A stretch of DNA of 64,000 bases from Hyphomicrobium sp. (GTDB lineage: Bacteria; Pseudomonadota; Alphaproteobacteria; Rhizobiales; Hyphomicrobiaceae). Positions 27,697-35,835 of the stretch are shown here, piece after piece (the stretch's first letter is position 1; each line of letters starts with the position of its first letter). The notes under the pieces are model-generated. The model ran no database searches. It saw nothing but the letters and a program-made list of their open reading frames with translations, and was not told the origin of the DNA. The stretch lies in NCBI GenBank assembly GCA_002928515.1, contig PERI01000007.1, forward strand, positions 25,665-89,664. The letters are read 5' to 3'. The position numbers were made by a program, and so were the translations under genes.

Positions 27697-27830
27697 AAGA
27701 ACTGTGACAGAGTATCTGCCTGTCGCCTTACATCGCAGCGTCGCGCGGTTCAGATCACTGCTCCCATAGATGTGAGCGCATTGAGTTTGCTCATGTTGAC
27801 AGTTGCGACTGTCCAAAGTACCTACAGCAA

Positions 27831-28802
27831 TCAAAGCCGAGATGCGTTGAAGGTATCGCAAACTTGAATACGACCGGCTTCCAATCCAGTTTTGAACCAA
27901 CGCACACGCTGCTCTGCCGATCCGTGTGTAAAGGCATCCGGCACAACACGACCTGTCATCTTCTTCTGGATCATATCGTCGCCGATTTGTGTGGCGGCGT
28001 TCAAAGCTTCTTCGATGTCGCCGGGCTGTAAGCGGTTTTTGGTTTGATCGTTGATATTGGCCCACACGCCAGCAAGACAATCGGCTTGCAATTCCATGCG
28101 CACCTGAATCTGATTAGCCTCAACTTCATCGGCTTGGCTCTTCATCCGTTGAACGCGCTCGGCTATGCCCAGCAAAGTTTGCACGTGATGACCAACTTCA
28201 TGCGCGATCACGTAAGCCTGAGCGAAGTCACCGTTGATATTGAATTTGCGACGCATCTCATCGAAGAATGACAGGTCTATGTAAACTTTGCGGTCGAGCG
28301 GGCAATAAAACGGTCCCATCTGCGCTTGGCCAGCACCGCACGCTGTGCGCGTATAGCCAGAAAACAAAACCAACGGCGCATCTTCATATTTGAGATTGGC
28401 ACTGGCAAACACGCGGCGCCAGACATCTTCGGTGTCCGCCAAAACACGGCCGACGAATTTCTTGTTCTCGTCATCACTCGCCGATTGGCGGGTTTCGCCT
28501 GGAAGCCCCGGGATATTCGTCGGCGTGCGATCGGCTGTGACCGGACGTTCGCTACGGGGCAGCTGAGGCATGTTCACTTGACCGCCGCTGCCACCCCCAC
28601 CCAGCAAGACATCGAGCGGATTGATACCCATGAACAACATGAGCGCGCCGATGATGAGCAAGCTTGTGATGCTCATGCCGCCGCTGCCGCCAATCGGAAT
28701 GCGAAAGCCGCCATTACCGCCACCGGGAAAACGGAACCCGCCGCCCTGTCCACGCCGATCTTCAACGTTTTTGCTTTCGCGATCATTTTCGTCGTAACGC
28801 AT
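27831..28802 (-). CDS. Neutral zinc metallopeptidase, YpfJ family
   Basis: The 323-residue protein is a complete YpfJ-type peptidase. It has an Arg/Gly-rich cytoplasmic head (QGGGFRFPGGGNGGFRIP), one membrane segment (ITSLLIIGALMLFMGINPLD), and a periplasmic catalytic domain. That domain has PFYCPLDRKVYIDLSFFDEM, AYVIAHEVGHHVQ (zinc HExxH), RMELQADCLAGVWAN (third ligand) and DAFTHGSAEQRVRWFKTG. The family is widespread; a substrate is not established. It is the first gene of a tandem pair with the shorter paralogue downstream, and diverges from nothing: the next gene (malonyl-CoA decarboxylase) is on the same strand, upstream. Confidence 0.9.
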   Translation of the reverse strand: MRYDENDRESKNVEDRRGQGGGFRFPGGGNGGFRIPIGGSGGMSITSLLIIGALMLFMGINPLDVLLGGGGSGGQVNMPQLPRSERPVTADRTPTNIPGLPGETRQSASDDENKKFVGRVLADTEDVWRRVFASANLKYEDAPLVLFSGYTRTACGAGQAQMGPFYCPLDRKVYIDLSFFDEMRRKFNINGDFAQAYVIAHEVGHHVQTLLGIAERVQRMKSQADEVEANQIQVRMELQADCLAGVWANINDQTKNRLQPGDIEEALNAATQIGDDMIQKKMTGRVVPDAFTHGSAEQRVRWFKTGLEAGRIQVCDTFNASRL

Positions 28803-28955
28803 GACGGCCCTTCGATGGTTCTGCTCGTTGGTGTGTCCGCTGGCAGCGAACGAAGCTAGTCTGGCATAAGCTGCCGCTTGAGACGACTAAATCCCCGTTC
28901 ATACTGCACGCCGCCTCCGCCAAAACAAGTATTCTGTCTTGGTCTGCGAACCGGA

Positions 28956-30386
28956 TTATTCACGCGCGGGCTCGATTTTCTTTTTTGCCTTTGTGACACC
29001 GGGCAACGCGAGCAGATCCGGAACGGAAGCCAGACCCTTGGCTTTAGCCGCCGTCCGCAGCAAGCCTCTGACAGACCGCGATGCTGCAACAAAGCCGTCT
29101 TGCGCATAAGCTTCGTGATTGCGTTCGATGTCACCCGGCTCATAGCGATAGTTGACCATCAGGCCATGGGCCTCGCGCAATCCCTTTTCTGAAATGTCAC
29201 CCAACCAGTTGATGCGCTCAAGTCGCGCCCCATTTCCAAGATGGAAACGCGCCACAGGATCGACCGGACGTGCATCGGCCGACTTAGCAACCAGGAAGTA
29301 ATGGGCAGCCAGCGCAAGCAATGTTGCTTTTAAGGCCTCCATTTCAAGCGGCGCACGATCGTCAGTCTCAATCCAACGCGGATCGCGCAAAGCTTTTAAA
29401 AGATTTTTGTCTTCGGCAGAAACTGGTGATGGATGTGACTCATCGGCCAGCGTGCGATCGAGCCAGCGCGCAAATGTCGGCACCGGAGATAACGTGACAA
29501 ATGTCTTCAGGCTCGGCACGTCTTTGAGCAGGTCTTCGACCACCTGCTTGAGCAGGAAATTCCCAAACGAAATGCCACGCAAGCCGTCCTGACAATTCGA
29601 GATCGAATAGAACACCGCTGTGGTCGGTGGCGCGGCGTTAGAGCCTGCGCGCGCACTCAGCACAGGCGCAATGGCATCAGGAATATCTTGCATCAACGCC
29701 ACTTCGACGAAGATCAGCGGCTCATCGACGAGCGCCGGATGAAAAAATGCAAAACAACGTCGGTCCTGCGGATCGAGACGACGGCGCAGATCGTCCCAAC
29801 CTTTGATCTCATGGACTGCTTCATAGGCGATGATTTTTTCTAGGATTGCGGCTGGCGTTTGCCAATCGATGCGACGCAGCACCAGGAAGCCGCGGTTGAA
29901 CCATGACGTCAGAAGCTTTTCCAAATCAGCATCGAGCGAAGCAATTCCGGGTTCACCTTTCGGCAGACGTAGAAGTTCACGCCTCAGCGCAACGATCTCG
30001 GCAGTGGCTCCCGGAGCCAAATTGAGGCGCCGAAAAAATTCTCGGCGCGGGCTTTCGGAGATTTTCTGCAACTGCGTGAGCGTCGCCTCGGATGGTGTCG
30101 ATAAGTATGCCTCAGCGGCACGCGCAACCTCAGCCGCATTCGGCTGCAATTCGTCAGCGAGGTAGCGATAAAACCCGCGCCGCTCATCGGCACTGGCCTT
30201 TCTGAGTTCGTTCAACAATTGACGGGCAATCGCAACGCCAGACGCTTCCCCGCGCCCCGACATCAAAGCCCGCGCCAGCACATCAAGCGACTCCTCCTCG
30301 CCCGGACCAAAAAGCGCCTTGGGCAAAAGCGCGCGACTTTGTTCCGCGACCGTGTTCATCAGTTCTTGCAGAAACGAAACGTTCAA
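28956..30386 (-). CDS. Malonyl-CoA decarboxylase
   Basis: The 476-residue enzyme converts malonyl-CoA to acetyl-CoA and CO2. An N-terminal helical domain (residues 1-170) is followed by the GNAT-like catalytic domain with HPALVDEPLIFVEVAL, FYSISNCQDGLRGISFGNFL, FVTLSPVPTFARWL, and DPVARFHLGNGARLERINWL, where the family's catalytic Ser and His are found. In rhizobia the gene (matA) usually sits with a malonyl-CoA synthetase and transporter, but neither is here; the acyl-CoA ligase at 12247 is too far to be paired. Its promoter region is shared with the divergent gene at 30496 and holds two GTTAACC direct repeats. Confidence 0.95.
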   Translation of the reverse strand: MNVSFLQELMNTVAEQSRALLPKALFGPGEEESLDVLARALMSGRGEASGVAIARQLLNELRKASADERRGFYRYLADELQPNAAEVARAAEAYLSTPSEATLTQLQKISESPRREFFRRLNLAPGATAEIVALRRELLRLPKGEPGIASLDADLEKLLTSWFNRGFLVLRRIDWQTPAAILEKIIAYEAVHEIKGWDDLRRRLDPQDRRCFAFFHPALVDEPLIFVEVALMQDIPDAIAPVLSARAGSNAAPPTTAVFYSISNCQDGLRGISFGNFLLKQVVEDLLKDVPSLKTFVTLSPVPTFARWLDRTLADESHPSPVSAEDKNLLKALRDPRWIETDDRAPLEMEALKATLLALAAHYFLVAKSADARPVDPVARFHLGNGARLERINWLGDISEKGLREAHGLMVNYRYEPGDIERNHEAYAQDGFVAASRSVRGLLRTAAKAKGLASVPDLLALPGVTKAKKKIEPARE

Positions 30387-30430
30387 CCCGTCGTCCTCCC
30401 AAAGTGTACGACCGCCAACCTCGCGACGGC

Positions 30431-30448
30431 GTTAACCTTTTGTTAACC
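30431..30448. promoter_or_regulatory. Two GTTAACC direct repeats, one helical turn apart
   Basis: GTTAACC occurs at 30431-30437 and again at 30442-30448, an 11-base period, in the 109-base gap between divergent genes. Spacing of one turn fits a dimeric regulator or paired -10 region. No regulator is known for it here. Confidence 0.3.
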
Positions 30449-30495
30449 GGTGCGGCGCAGCCTGACATGCAAAATCTACATCGAGCATCTCAGCC

Positions 30496-30993
30496 ATGAA
30501 CGAAGCGAATATGTCGGCCCGGCTGACCTCGGGCCTAGAGAGCGTCAAGAATGATACTGGACGCGTGGCTTTTTGCGGGCCCTATGTATTGTCCGCGATC
30601 ACCGGATTTGGCGTGTCGAAAATCGAAGACGTGATCCGGCAAGGTCGAGATTTACCGCCCGGGCGACGCCCCGTCGTGCGCGGCACATATGCGGACGAGG
30701 TCGAAGCGGCCCTCGCCCATTTTGGCTATCGCATGGAACTGAAGGAAACGTTTCTGCACAAAGCCCGTAAGGAACGGCCATCGGTTTGGACCTGGATGCA
30801 AAAGCCCCGCAATGCTTGGGCTTATTACATACTGGCTATTCATAAAGGCAAAGAAGGCCACTGGATTCTCGTGAAGGGTGTCAAAATGTGCGACACCTTT
30901 ACGGAAGGCAAGTGGACCTTCGTTGTCGATGGACCCCATCGCGGCTGCCGCATTATGGAAGTTTTCGAGGTTCGCAAAGCCATTGACGGCTGA
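30496..30993 (+). CDS. Uncharacterised protein with a possible C39-like cysteine-peptidase fold
   Basis: I do not recognise the 165-residue protein as a named family. It does show, in papain order, a helix-capping cysteine FCGPYVLSAITG (Cys27), a histidine in a strand GHWILVKG (His122), and an aspartate in FVVDGPHRG (Asp145). This is the layout of C39-like and other papain-fold peptidases. There is no signal peptide, and the middle holds many basic and aromatic residues (KARKERPSVWTWMQKP). It diverges from malonyl-CoA decarboxylase. The ribosome site is weak, and a second ATG at 30511 is possible. A phage- or toxin-derived protease is an alternative; no mobile-element sequence is near. Confidence 0.6.
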   Translation: MNEANMSARLTSGLESVKNDTGRVAFCGPYVLSAITGFGVSKIEDVIRQGRDLPPGRRPVVRGTYADEVEAALAHFGYRMELKETFLHKARKERPSVWTWMQKPRNAWAYYILAIHKGKEGHWILVKGVKMCDTFTEGKWTFVVDGPHRGCRIMEVFEVRKAIDG

Positions 30994-31168
30994 TGAATTG
31001 CAACTAAACAAATCAAAAATTAATTCATAGTTCGATCAAAAAAACACCTTGTTGACCAAGCTGCTAAACTTAATGGCGAAACTAGGCTCGGACGCCTTTT
31101 CCTCGTCAATAATGCCTGTTAAGATTATCGCTGTCCGGGGGATGGACACAACGCAACTAGGATTTGTG

Positions 31169-31453
31169 ATGATGAACAAGATTTCCGCTTTCGGAATGGC
31201 GGCCCTTATGGCTGCCACAGTGATTATTCCTGCCACCACGCAAGATGCAGAAGCTGGCCGCCGCGGCCGTGCTCTCGCTGCAGGCGCCGTACTTGGCCTT
31301 GCTGGCGCTGCTATTATTGCCAACTCCAATCGCGCGTATGCTGGCGATCGGTATGAGCGTCGCGGTGGCTATCGTAGCCAATGCCGTCGCTGGGCTTATC
31401 GTTGCGACCGCGGCAATGACTACGCGTGCGACAAGTACGAGTATCACTGCTAA
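31169..31453 (+). CDS. Small secreted Arg/Tyr/Cys-rich protein
   Basis: The 94-residue protein has a signal peptide (MMNKISAFGMAALMAATVII, cleavage near DAEA). A Gly/Ala hydrophobic segment (ALAAGAVLGLAGAAIIANSN) follows, then a basic, Tyr-rich tail with four cysteines (SQCRRWAYRC and YACDKYEYHC). Proteins of this shape are frequent hypotheticals in Hyphomicrobiales. An AGGA lies before the ATGATG start at 31169; the longer frame to 31049 runs through AT-rich leader. Its transcript ends at a good terminator at 31489-31531. Confidence 0.7.
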   Translation: MMNKISAFGMAALMAATVIIPATTQDAEAGRRGRALAAGAVLGLAGAAIIANSNRAYAGDRYERRGGYRSQCRRWAYRCDRGNDYACDKYEYHC

Positions 31454-31488
31454 TCACATCGCCGATTTCGGCATTCGTTTTTGAGAGT

Positions 31489-31531
31489 CCAGCGCAACGG
31501 ATCGTCATCCGGGTGCTGGGCTTTTGTTTTT
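31489..31531 (+). terminator. Rho-independent terminator
   Basis: An outer stem CCAGC/GCTGG (31489-31493 with 31515-31519) encloses an inner stem CGGAT/ATCCG (31498-31502 with 31507-31511), followed by GCTTTTGTTTTT. It ends the small secreted-protein transcript. Confidence 0.75.
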
Positions 31532-31568
31532 GCCTAGTTTTTGATCATTAAACTCTATGACGATAATT

Positions 31569-31594
31569 GGAACTTTTGCTCCGCATATCGCGTT
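31569..31594 (+). promoter_or_regulatory. EcfG-type (general stress sigma) promoter
   Basis: GGAAC at 31569-31573 and CGTT at 31591-31594 are separated by exactly 17 bases, matching the alphaproteobacterial EcfG consensus GGAAC-N16/17-CGTT. The -10 box is 30 bases before the ATG of the transglutaminase-like gene, leaving room for a short leader with a GGGGA ribosome site. Confidence 0.65.
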
Positions 31595-31624
31595 TTCTCC
31601 GCATAACATTTGATCGGGGACGCC

Positions 31625-32467
31625 ATGCTTATTCACGTTGGATACGATATCAGCCTGCAAGTCCCAGGCCCGACACCCATCAATTTGCTGATGGACGTGC
31701 ACCCCAGCCGTGCAAAAGACGTGATGTTCGATGCGCCTTTGGAAATCCCCGGCGTGCCGGTACTACGAACGCATGATGCATTTGGAAATGTCATGCGTCG
31801 GATTGTGGCTCCAGCTGGCGTAACCCGATTGAGTTATCGCGCGGTCGTAAAAGATACCGGTCGCGCTGATCAACAGCCACTCAACGCGTGCGAAGTACCT
31901 GTTGCAGAGCTTCCAACAGAGTGTTTGCAGTTCCTGTCGGCGAGCCGTTATTGCGAGACAGATGAGCTCTCAGCATTGGCTTGGAATTTGTTTGGTAGCG
32001 TGCAGCCTGGCTACCATCGCGTGAAAGCGATTTGTGATTTCGTGCACAACCACATTCGCTTCGACTACCAGAACGCGCGTTCGACACGAACAGCCTTCGG
32101 AGCATATAACGAAGGCACCGGCGTATGTCGTGACTTTGCCCATATGGCCATTGCGCTTACACGCTGTCTCAATATTCCAGCGCGATATGTCAACGGCTAC
32201 CTCGGTGATATTGGCGTCCCGAAAGATCCAGCACCCATGGATTTCAGCGCTTGGTTCGAAGCCTACATCGGCGATCAATGGGTAACGTTCGATGCCCGCC
32301 ATAATAAACCACGCATCGGCCGTATCGTCATTGCGCGCGGACGCGATGCCGCCGACGTCGCCATGGTAACGTCATTCGGTCAGCATTATCTGGCAGAATT
32401 CAATGTCGTCGCCGAAGACGTCACGCCAATGACGCAACCGCTCACAAAGCAAGCCGTGGCTGCATAG
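31625..32467 (+). CDS. Transglutaminase-like cysteine peptidase-fold protein
   Basis: The 280-residue protein has an N-terminal beta domain typical of bacterial transglutaminase-like proteins (VGYDISLQVPGPTPINLLMD). The core follows: the nucleophile GVCRDFAHMAIAL, then RYVNGYLGDIG, and FSAWFEAYIGDQWVTFDARH for the His/Asp part. In many homologues a His stands before AWFE; here it is Ser, so the usual catalytic His may be replaced or supplied by the nearby RHN. Family members are thought to be peptidases or amidases rather than true cross-linkers. The start at 31625 is set by GGGGA 4 bases before it. No signal peptide. An EcfG-type promoter stands just upstream. Confidence 0.82.
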   Translation: MLIHVGYDISLQVPGPTPINLLMDVHPSRAKDVMFDAPLEIPGVPVLRTHDAFGNVMRRIVAPAGVTRLSYRAVVKDTGRADQQPLNACEVPVAELPTECLQFLSASRYCETDELSALAWNLFGSVQPGYHRVKAICDFVHNHIRFDYQNARSTRTAFGAYNEGTGVCRDFAHMAIALTRCLNIPARYVNGYLGDIGVPKDPAPMDFSAWFEAYIGDQWVTFDARHNKPRIGRIVIARGRDAADVAMVTSFGQHYLAEFNVVAEDVTPMTQPLTKQAVAA

Positions 32468-32496
32468 ACGTCAAAAAATTGAATTAAATATTCGCA

Positions 32497-33066
32497 CTAG
32501 TCCTTGGCGCGTTCGACGTAAGATCCGTCAGCCGTCATGACGACAACGCGCGTACCAGTGCCGATGTGCGGCGGCACCATGACGCGCGCGCCGTTCGAAA
32601 GCTTGGCAGGCTTATAAGACGACGATGCGGTCTGACCTTTGACGACAGGGTCGGCTTCGACGATCTCAAAGGTCACGCGCTGCGGAAGCTCGACCGAGAT
32701 CGGGTTGCCTTCGTGCAGTGACACCAGACATGTCATACCTTCTTGCAGCCACACGCCACTGTCGCCCACGACATCCTTGGGAACCAAAATTTGGTCGAAT
32801 GTTTCGGGCTGCATGAAGTTGTAGCCCATGTCGTCTTCATAAAGATAATTGTAGTCCTTCTCGTCGAGATAAGCGCGTTCGACTTGATCGGTCGTGCGAT
32901 AGCGTTCGACGAGCTTGACACCGTCGGCGATGCGCCGCAGCTCTAAGTGCGTGACAGGCGTGCCCTTGCCAGGATGAATGTTTTCAGCCGACATCACCAC
33001 CGCCAGCCGTCCGTCGAGATCGAGCACGTTGCCTTTGCGCACCGAGCTTGCAATAATCTTTACCAC
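32497..33066 (-). CDS. efp: Elongation factor P
   Basis: The 189-residue protein has the three EF-P beta-barrel domains. The tip loop of domain I reads HPGKGTP with Lys34, the residue that carries the beta-lysyl modification in gammaproteobacteria. [20 protein letters not shown] and the C-terminal [20 protein letters not shown] are typical. EF-P rescues ribosomes stalled on consecutive prolines. A lysine at position 34, together with epmA and epmB transcribed away from the same 165-base gap, shows the lysylation route is used rather than rhamnosylation. Many Pro-rich linkers in this window (for example the subtilase and the SPOR proteins) would depend on it. Confidence 0.97.
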   Translation of the reverse strand: MVKIIASSVRKGNVLDLDGRLAVVMSAENIHPGKGTPVTHLELRRIADGVKLVERYRTTDQVERAYLDEKDYNYLYEDDMGYNFMQPETFDQILVPKDVVGDSGVWLQEGMTCLVSLHEGNPISVELPQRVTFEIVEADPVVKGQTASSSYKPAKLSNGARVMVPPHIGTGTRVVVMTADGSYVERAKD

Positions 33067-33231
33067 GTCATGTCTCCGTTCATCACATCAAGCTTTGCAT
33101 GAAGCGTTCTGGGCCCGCCTTCTGAGGCGGCCGCGAACGAGCCAATTCCATAGGATTCTGCGGGTGTCTTACCCGCTTCCGCTCAAACCGCCAAGTGTGG
33201 CGTTCCAGCCGTCATTTCAGGCCTAGTTTCA

Positions 33232-34296
33232 ATGTCTCAGCCCTCACCCTGGTGGACGCCATCTCGACACGAGGATCGACGTGCGCGGCTGCATGCCCGA
33301 GCGCGCATGAAAAGCGCGGTGCGGGCTTGGTTTGAAGCACAAGGCTTTGTTGAGGTGGAAACCGGTTGCCTGCAAGTTTCGCCAGGCAACGAAACGCACT
33401 TGCACGCTTTTAAAACAGAGCGGATCGGAACCGATCAGAAACGTCGCGAACTTTATCTGCATACATCGCCGGAATTTGCCATGAAGAAGCTGCTGGCAGC
33501 AGGCGAGGAGAAAATTTTTAACTTTGCGCCGGTGTTTCGCAATCGCGAGGACGGCCCGCTGCACGCCAACGAATTCACGATGCTCGAATGGTATCGTGTC
33601 GGCGCACCCTATGAGCAGCTATGGACCGACTGCACAGGGATTTTGAAAATTGCAGCCGACGTGACGCAGCAAACTGAATGGAGCTTCAGAGGCAAAGTCT
33701 GCGATGTGACGAAAAACTATGACTGGCTCACCCTGGACCAAGCCTTTTTCCAATTCGCAGAAATTCCCCTACACGAAACAATCACAGAACGCGGCGTCGA
33801 TCGCGATGCGCTCGCACGAATGGCGCAGGCTAAAAATGTCCGCGTCGCAGACGACGACACATGGTCCGATATTTTCAGTCGCGTACTGGTGCAAGCCATC
33901 GAGACGAATCTCGGCCAGTCTCGCCCAGAAATCCTCTGCCAGTATCCGCTGCATGAAGCAGCGCTAGCGCGACCGCACCCAGACGTGCCGTTTGTAGCTG
34001 AACGCTTCGAGTTGTATGTCTGCGGCGTTGAACTCGCGAACGGGTTCGGCGAATTGAATGATGCAGCCGAGCAGCGCCGCAGGTTCGAAACCGAAATGAC
34101 TGACAAGCAGCGCATCTATGGCGAACGCTATCCCATTGATGAGGATTTTTTGGCAGCGCTCGCGCTTATGCCTCCAGCCTCTGGTTGCGCCTTGGGGTTC
34201 GACCGCCTGGTCATGTTGGCGACGGGCGCTGAGCGTGTAGATCAGGTGATCTGGACACCTATGTCCATATCGGACACGCAGGAGACTAAAGCATGA
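33232..34296 (+). CDS. epmA: EF-P-(R)-beta-lysine ligase EpmA (GenX/PoxA)
   Basis: The 354-residue protein is a class II lysyl-tRNA-synthetase-like enzyme without the anticodon-binding domain. It has ARARMKSAVRAWFEAQGFVE, RRELYLHTSPEFAMKKLLA, VFRNREDG and NEFTMLEWYR (class II motif 2), and GCALGFDRLVMLATG (motif 3). It attaches beta-lysine to Lys34 of EF-P. It diverges from efp, and its stop overlaps the next start by ATGA. The N-terminus begins directly at the family's first helix, so no inner start is needed. Confidence 0.95.
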   Translation: MSQPSPWWTPSRHEDRRARLHARARMKSAVRAWFEAQGFVEVETGCLQVSPGNETHLHAFKTERIGTDQKRRELYLHTSPEFAMKKLLAAGEEKIFNFAPVFRNREDGPLHANEFTMLEWYRVGAPYEQLWTDCTGILKIAADVTQQTEWSFRGKVCDVTKNYDWLTLDQAFFQFAEIPLHETITERGVDRDALARMAQAKNVRVADDDTWSDIFSRVLVQAIETNLGQSRPEILCQYPLHEAALARPHPDVPFVAERFELYVCGVELANGFGELNDAAEQRRRFETEMTDKQRIYGERYPIDEDFLAALALMPPASGCALGFDRLVMLATGAERVDQVIWTPMSISDTQETKA

Positions 34297-34766
34297 CACA
34301 AGAAACGCACAGCGGCGGATGCCAATGCGGCGCTATTCGTTTTCTCGTCGATGGTGTGTTAGGCGAAGCCTCGATCTGCCATTGCCGCATGTGTCAGAAA
34401 GCTTTCGGCGCTTTCTATGCGCCACTCGTCTCGACGCGCGGAGCAACCCTGACATGGACGCGAGGCAAACCGAATTATTTCCAGTCCTCGAAAGTCGTGC
34501 AACGCGGATTTTGCGCCGATTGCGGAACACCGCTCACCTATGAAGCGCCCGACGGTGTGGCGCTGGCCATTGGCGCATTCGATGCCCCACAGACGATTGC
34601 ACCCAAAATTCAATTCGGCATCGAAGCCAAGCTCGACTACGTGGACACACTTTCAACGCTGCCTGAGCGCCATACATTGTCCGACACAGCCGCCGCGCCA
34701 TTCCTCGTCGATCTCACATCCCATCAGCATCCCGATCACGACACGTCAGAATGGCCACCGCGATGA
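34293..34766 (+). CDS. GFA-family protein (glutathione-dependent formaldehyde-activating enzyme-like)
   Basis: The 157-residue zinc protein has the GFA motifs: GGCQCGAIRF (CxC), CHCRMCQKAFGAFYAPLV and FCADCGTPLTYE (CxxC), which bind two zinc ions. The founding member speeds formation of S-hydroxymethylglutathione from formaldehyde, but most members have no proven activity. It is translationally coupled on both sides: its ATG overlaps the epmA stop and its 3' end overlaps the epmB start by 16 bases. That places it inside the EF-P modification operon, which is unusual and may be functional or chance. Confidence 0.88.
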   Translation: MTQETHSGGCQCGAIRFLVDGVLGEASICHCRMCQKAFGAFYAPLVSTRGATLTWTRGKPNYFQSSKVVQRGFCADCGTPLTYEAPDGVALAIGAFDAPQTIAPKIQFGIEAKLDYVDTLSTLPERHTLSDTAAAPFLVDLTSHQHPDHDTSEWPPR

Positions 34767-35818
34767 CACGCGCCTTGGCACCCCTAAAATCGGCGCGCGA
34801 CTTGGTCGATGCCGGATTGGTTGTCGCGGAACGGGAACCAGCCATCGCAGCCGTTGGTCAAAAATATGCCATCGCCATAACGCCTCACATCGCACAGCTC
34901 ATCGATGTGACGGACGCGTCCGACGCTATCGCTCGTCAATTCATTCCCGATCCGCGCGAATTGCGCGTGCACGAGAGCGAGATTGCAGACCCGATTGGCG
35001 ATGATGCGATGAGCCCTGTCACAGGTATCGTGCATCGTTACGCCGACCGGGTTCTGTTGAAAATTGCCAGCGTCTGTTCCGTTTATTGTCGGTTTTGCTT
35101 TCGACGCGAAATGGTCGGACCGGAGCTGGGTGAAACGCTGACCGCGCGAGAACTGAAACACGCACTCGACTACATCGCAGCAACACCGGAAATTTGGGAA
35201 GTGATCCTGACGGGCGGCGATCCGTTCGTGCTGTCTGCCCGCCGCGTGCGCGACGTAACGACCGCGCTCGGCAATATTCCCCACGTCAAAATTTTGCGCT
35301 GGCATACGCGTGTGCCTGTTGTCGATCCGCACCGCGTCACGGACGACCTCGTCGCAGCCTTGACGTCATCGGACAAAACCGTGTTCGTCGGTCTGCACGT
35401 CAATCACGCGCGTGAGTTGAACGCCGATGCCCTTGCCGCCATTTCCAAACTCGTCGATGCCGGCATTCCGCTGGTCAGTCAAACCGTGCTGCTTAAGGGC
35501 GTGAACGATAGCGCCGATGCGCTCGAAGCACTGCTACGCGGGCTAACGGCGGCGCGCGTGACGCCCTACTATCTGCACCACGGTGATCTGGCACCAGGCA
35601 CCAGCCATTTCCGCACAACGATTGCGCAAGGCTTAGCAATCATGGAAGAACTTCGTCGTCGCTTATCGGGATTGGCGATGCCGGAGTATGTGCTCGATAT
35701 CCCAGGCGCCCATGGAAAAGTAGCTTTGACGAGTGCGGCCGTCACCCGTGTCGGCGATGGCCATTATGAAATCCGCGACCGATTTGGAACTGTACATCGC
35801 TATCGCGATTGTGTGTGA
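34751..35818 (+). CDS. epmB: EF-P beta-lysylation protein EpmB (lysine 2,3-aminomutase-like)
   Basis: The 355-residue protein belongs to the KamA-like radical SAM family. It has the cluster motif CSVYCRFCFRRE (C-x3-C-x2-C, SAM cluster), an ILTGGDPF motif, RWHTRVPVVDPHRV and PYYLHHGDLAPGTSHFRT, with PLP-binding residues in the C-terminal part. EpmB turns (S)-alpha-lysine into (R)-beta-lysine for EpmA. EpmC, the hydroxylase that finishes the modification in E. coli, is not in the window. The start overlaps the GFA-type gene. The subtilase gene is convergent, 17 bases away. Confidence 0.95.
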   Translation: MATAMTRALAPLKSARDLVDAGLVVAEREPAIAAVGQKYAIAITPHIAQLIDVTDASDAIARQFIPDPRELRVHESEIADPIGDDAMSPVTGIVHRYADRVLLKIASVCSVYCRFCFRREMVGPELGETLTARELKHALDYIAATPEIWEVILTGGDPFVLSARRVRDVTTALGNIPHVKILRWHTRVPVVDPHRVTDDLVAALTSSDKTVFVGLHVNHARELNADALAAISKLVDAGIPLVSQTVLLKGVNDSADALEALLRGLTAARVTPYYLHHGDLAPGTSHFRTTIAQGLAIMEELRRRLSGLAMPEYVLDIPGAHGKVALTSAAVTRVGDGHYEIRDRFGTVHRYRDCV

Positions 35819-35835
35819 GCGCACGCGACCTGTTA

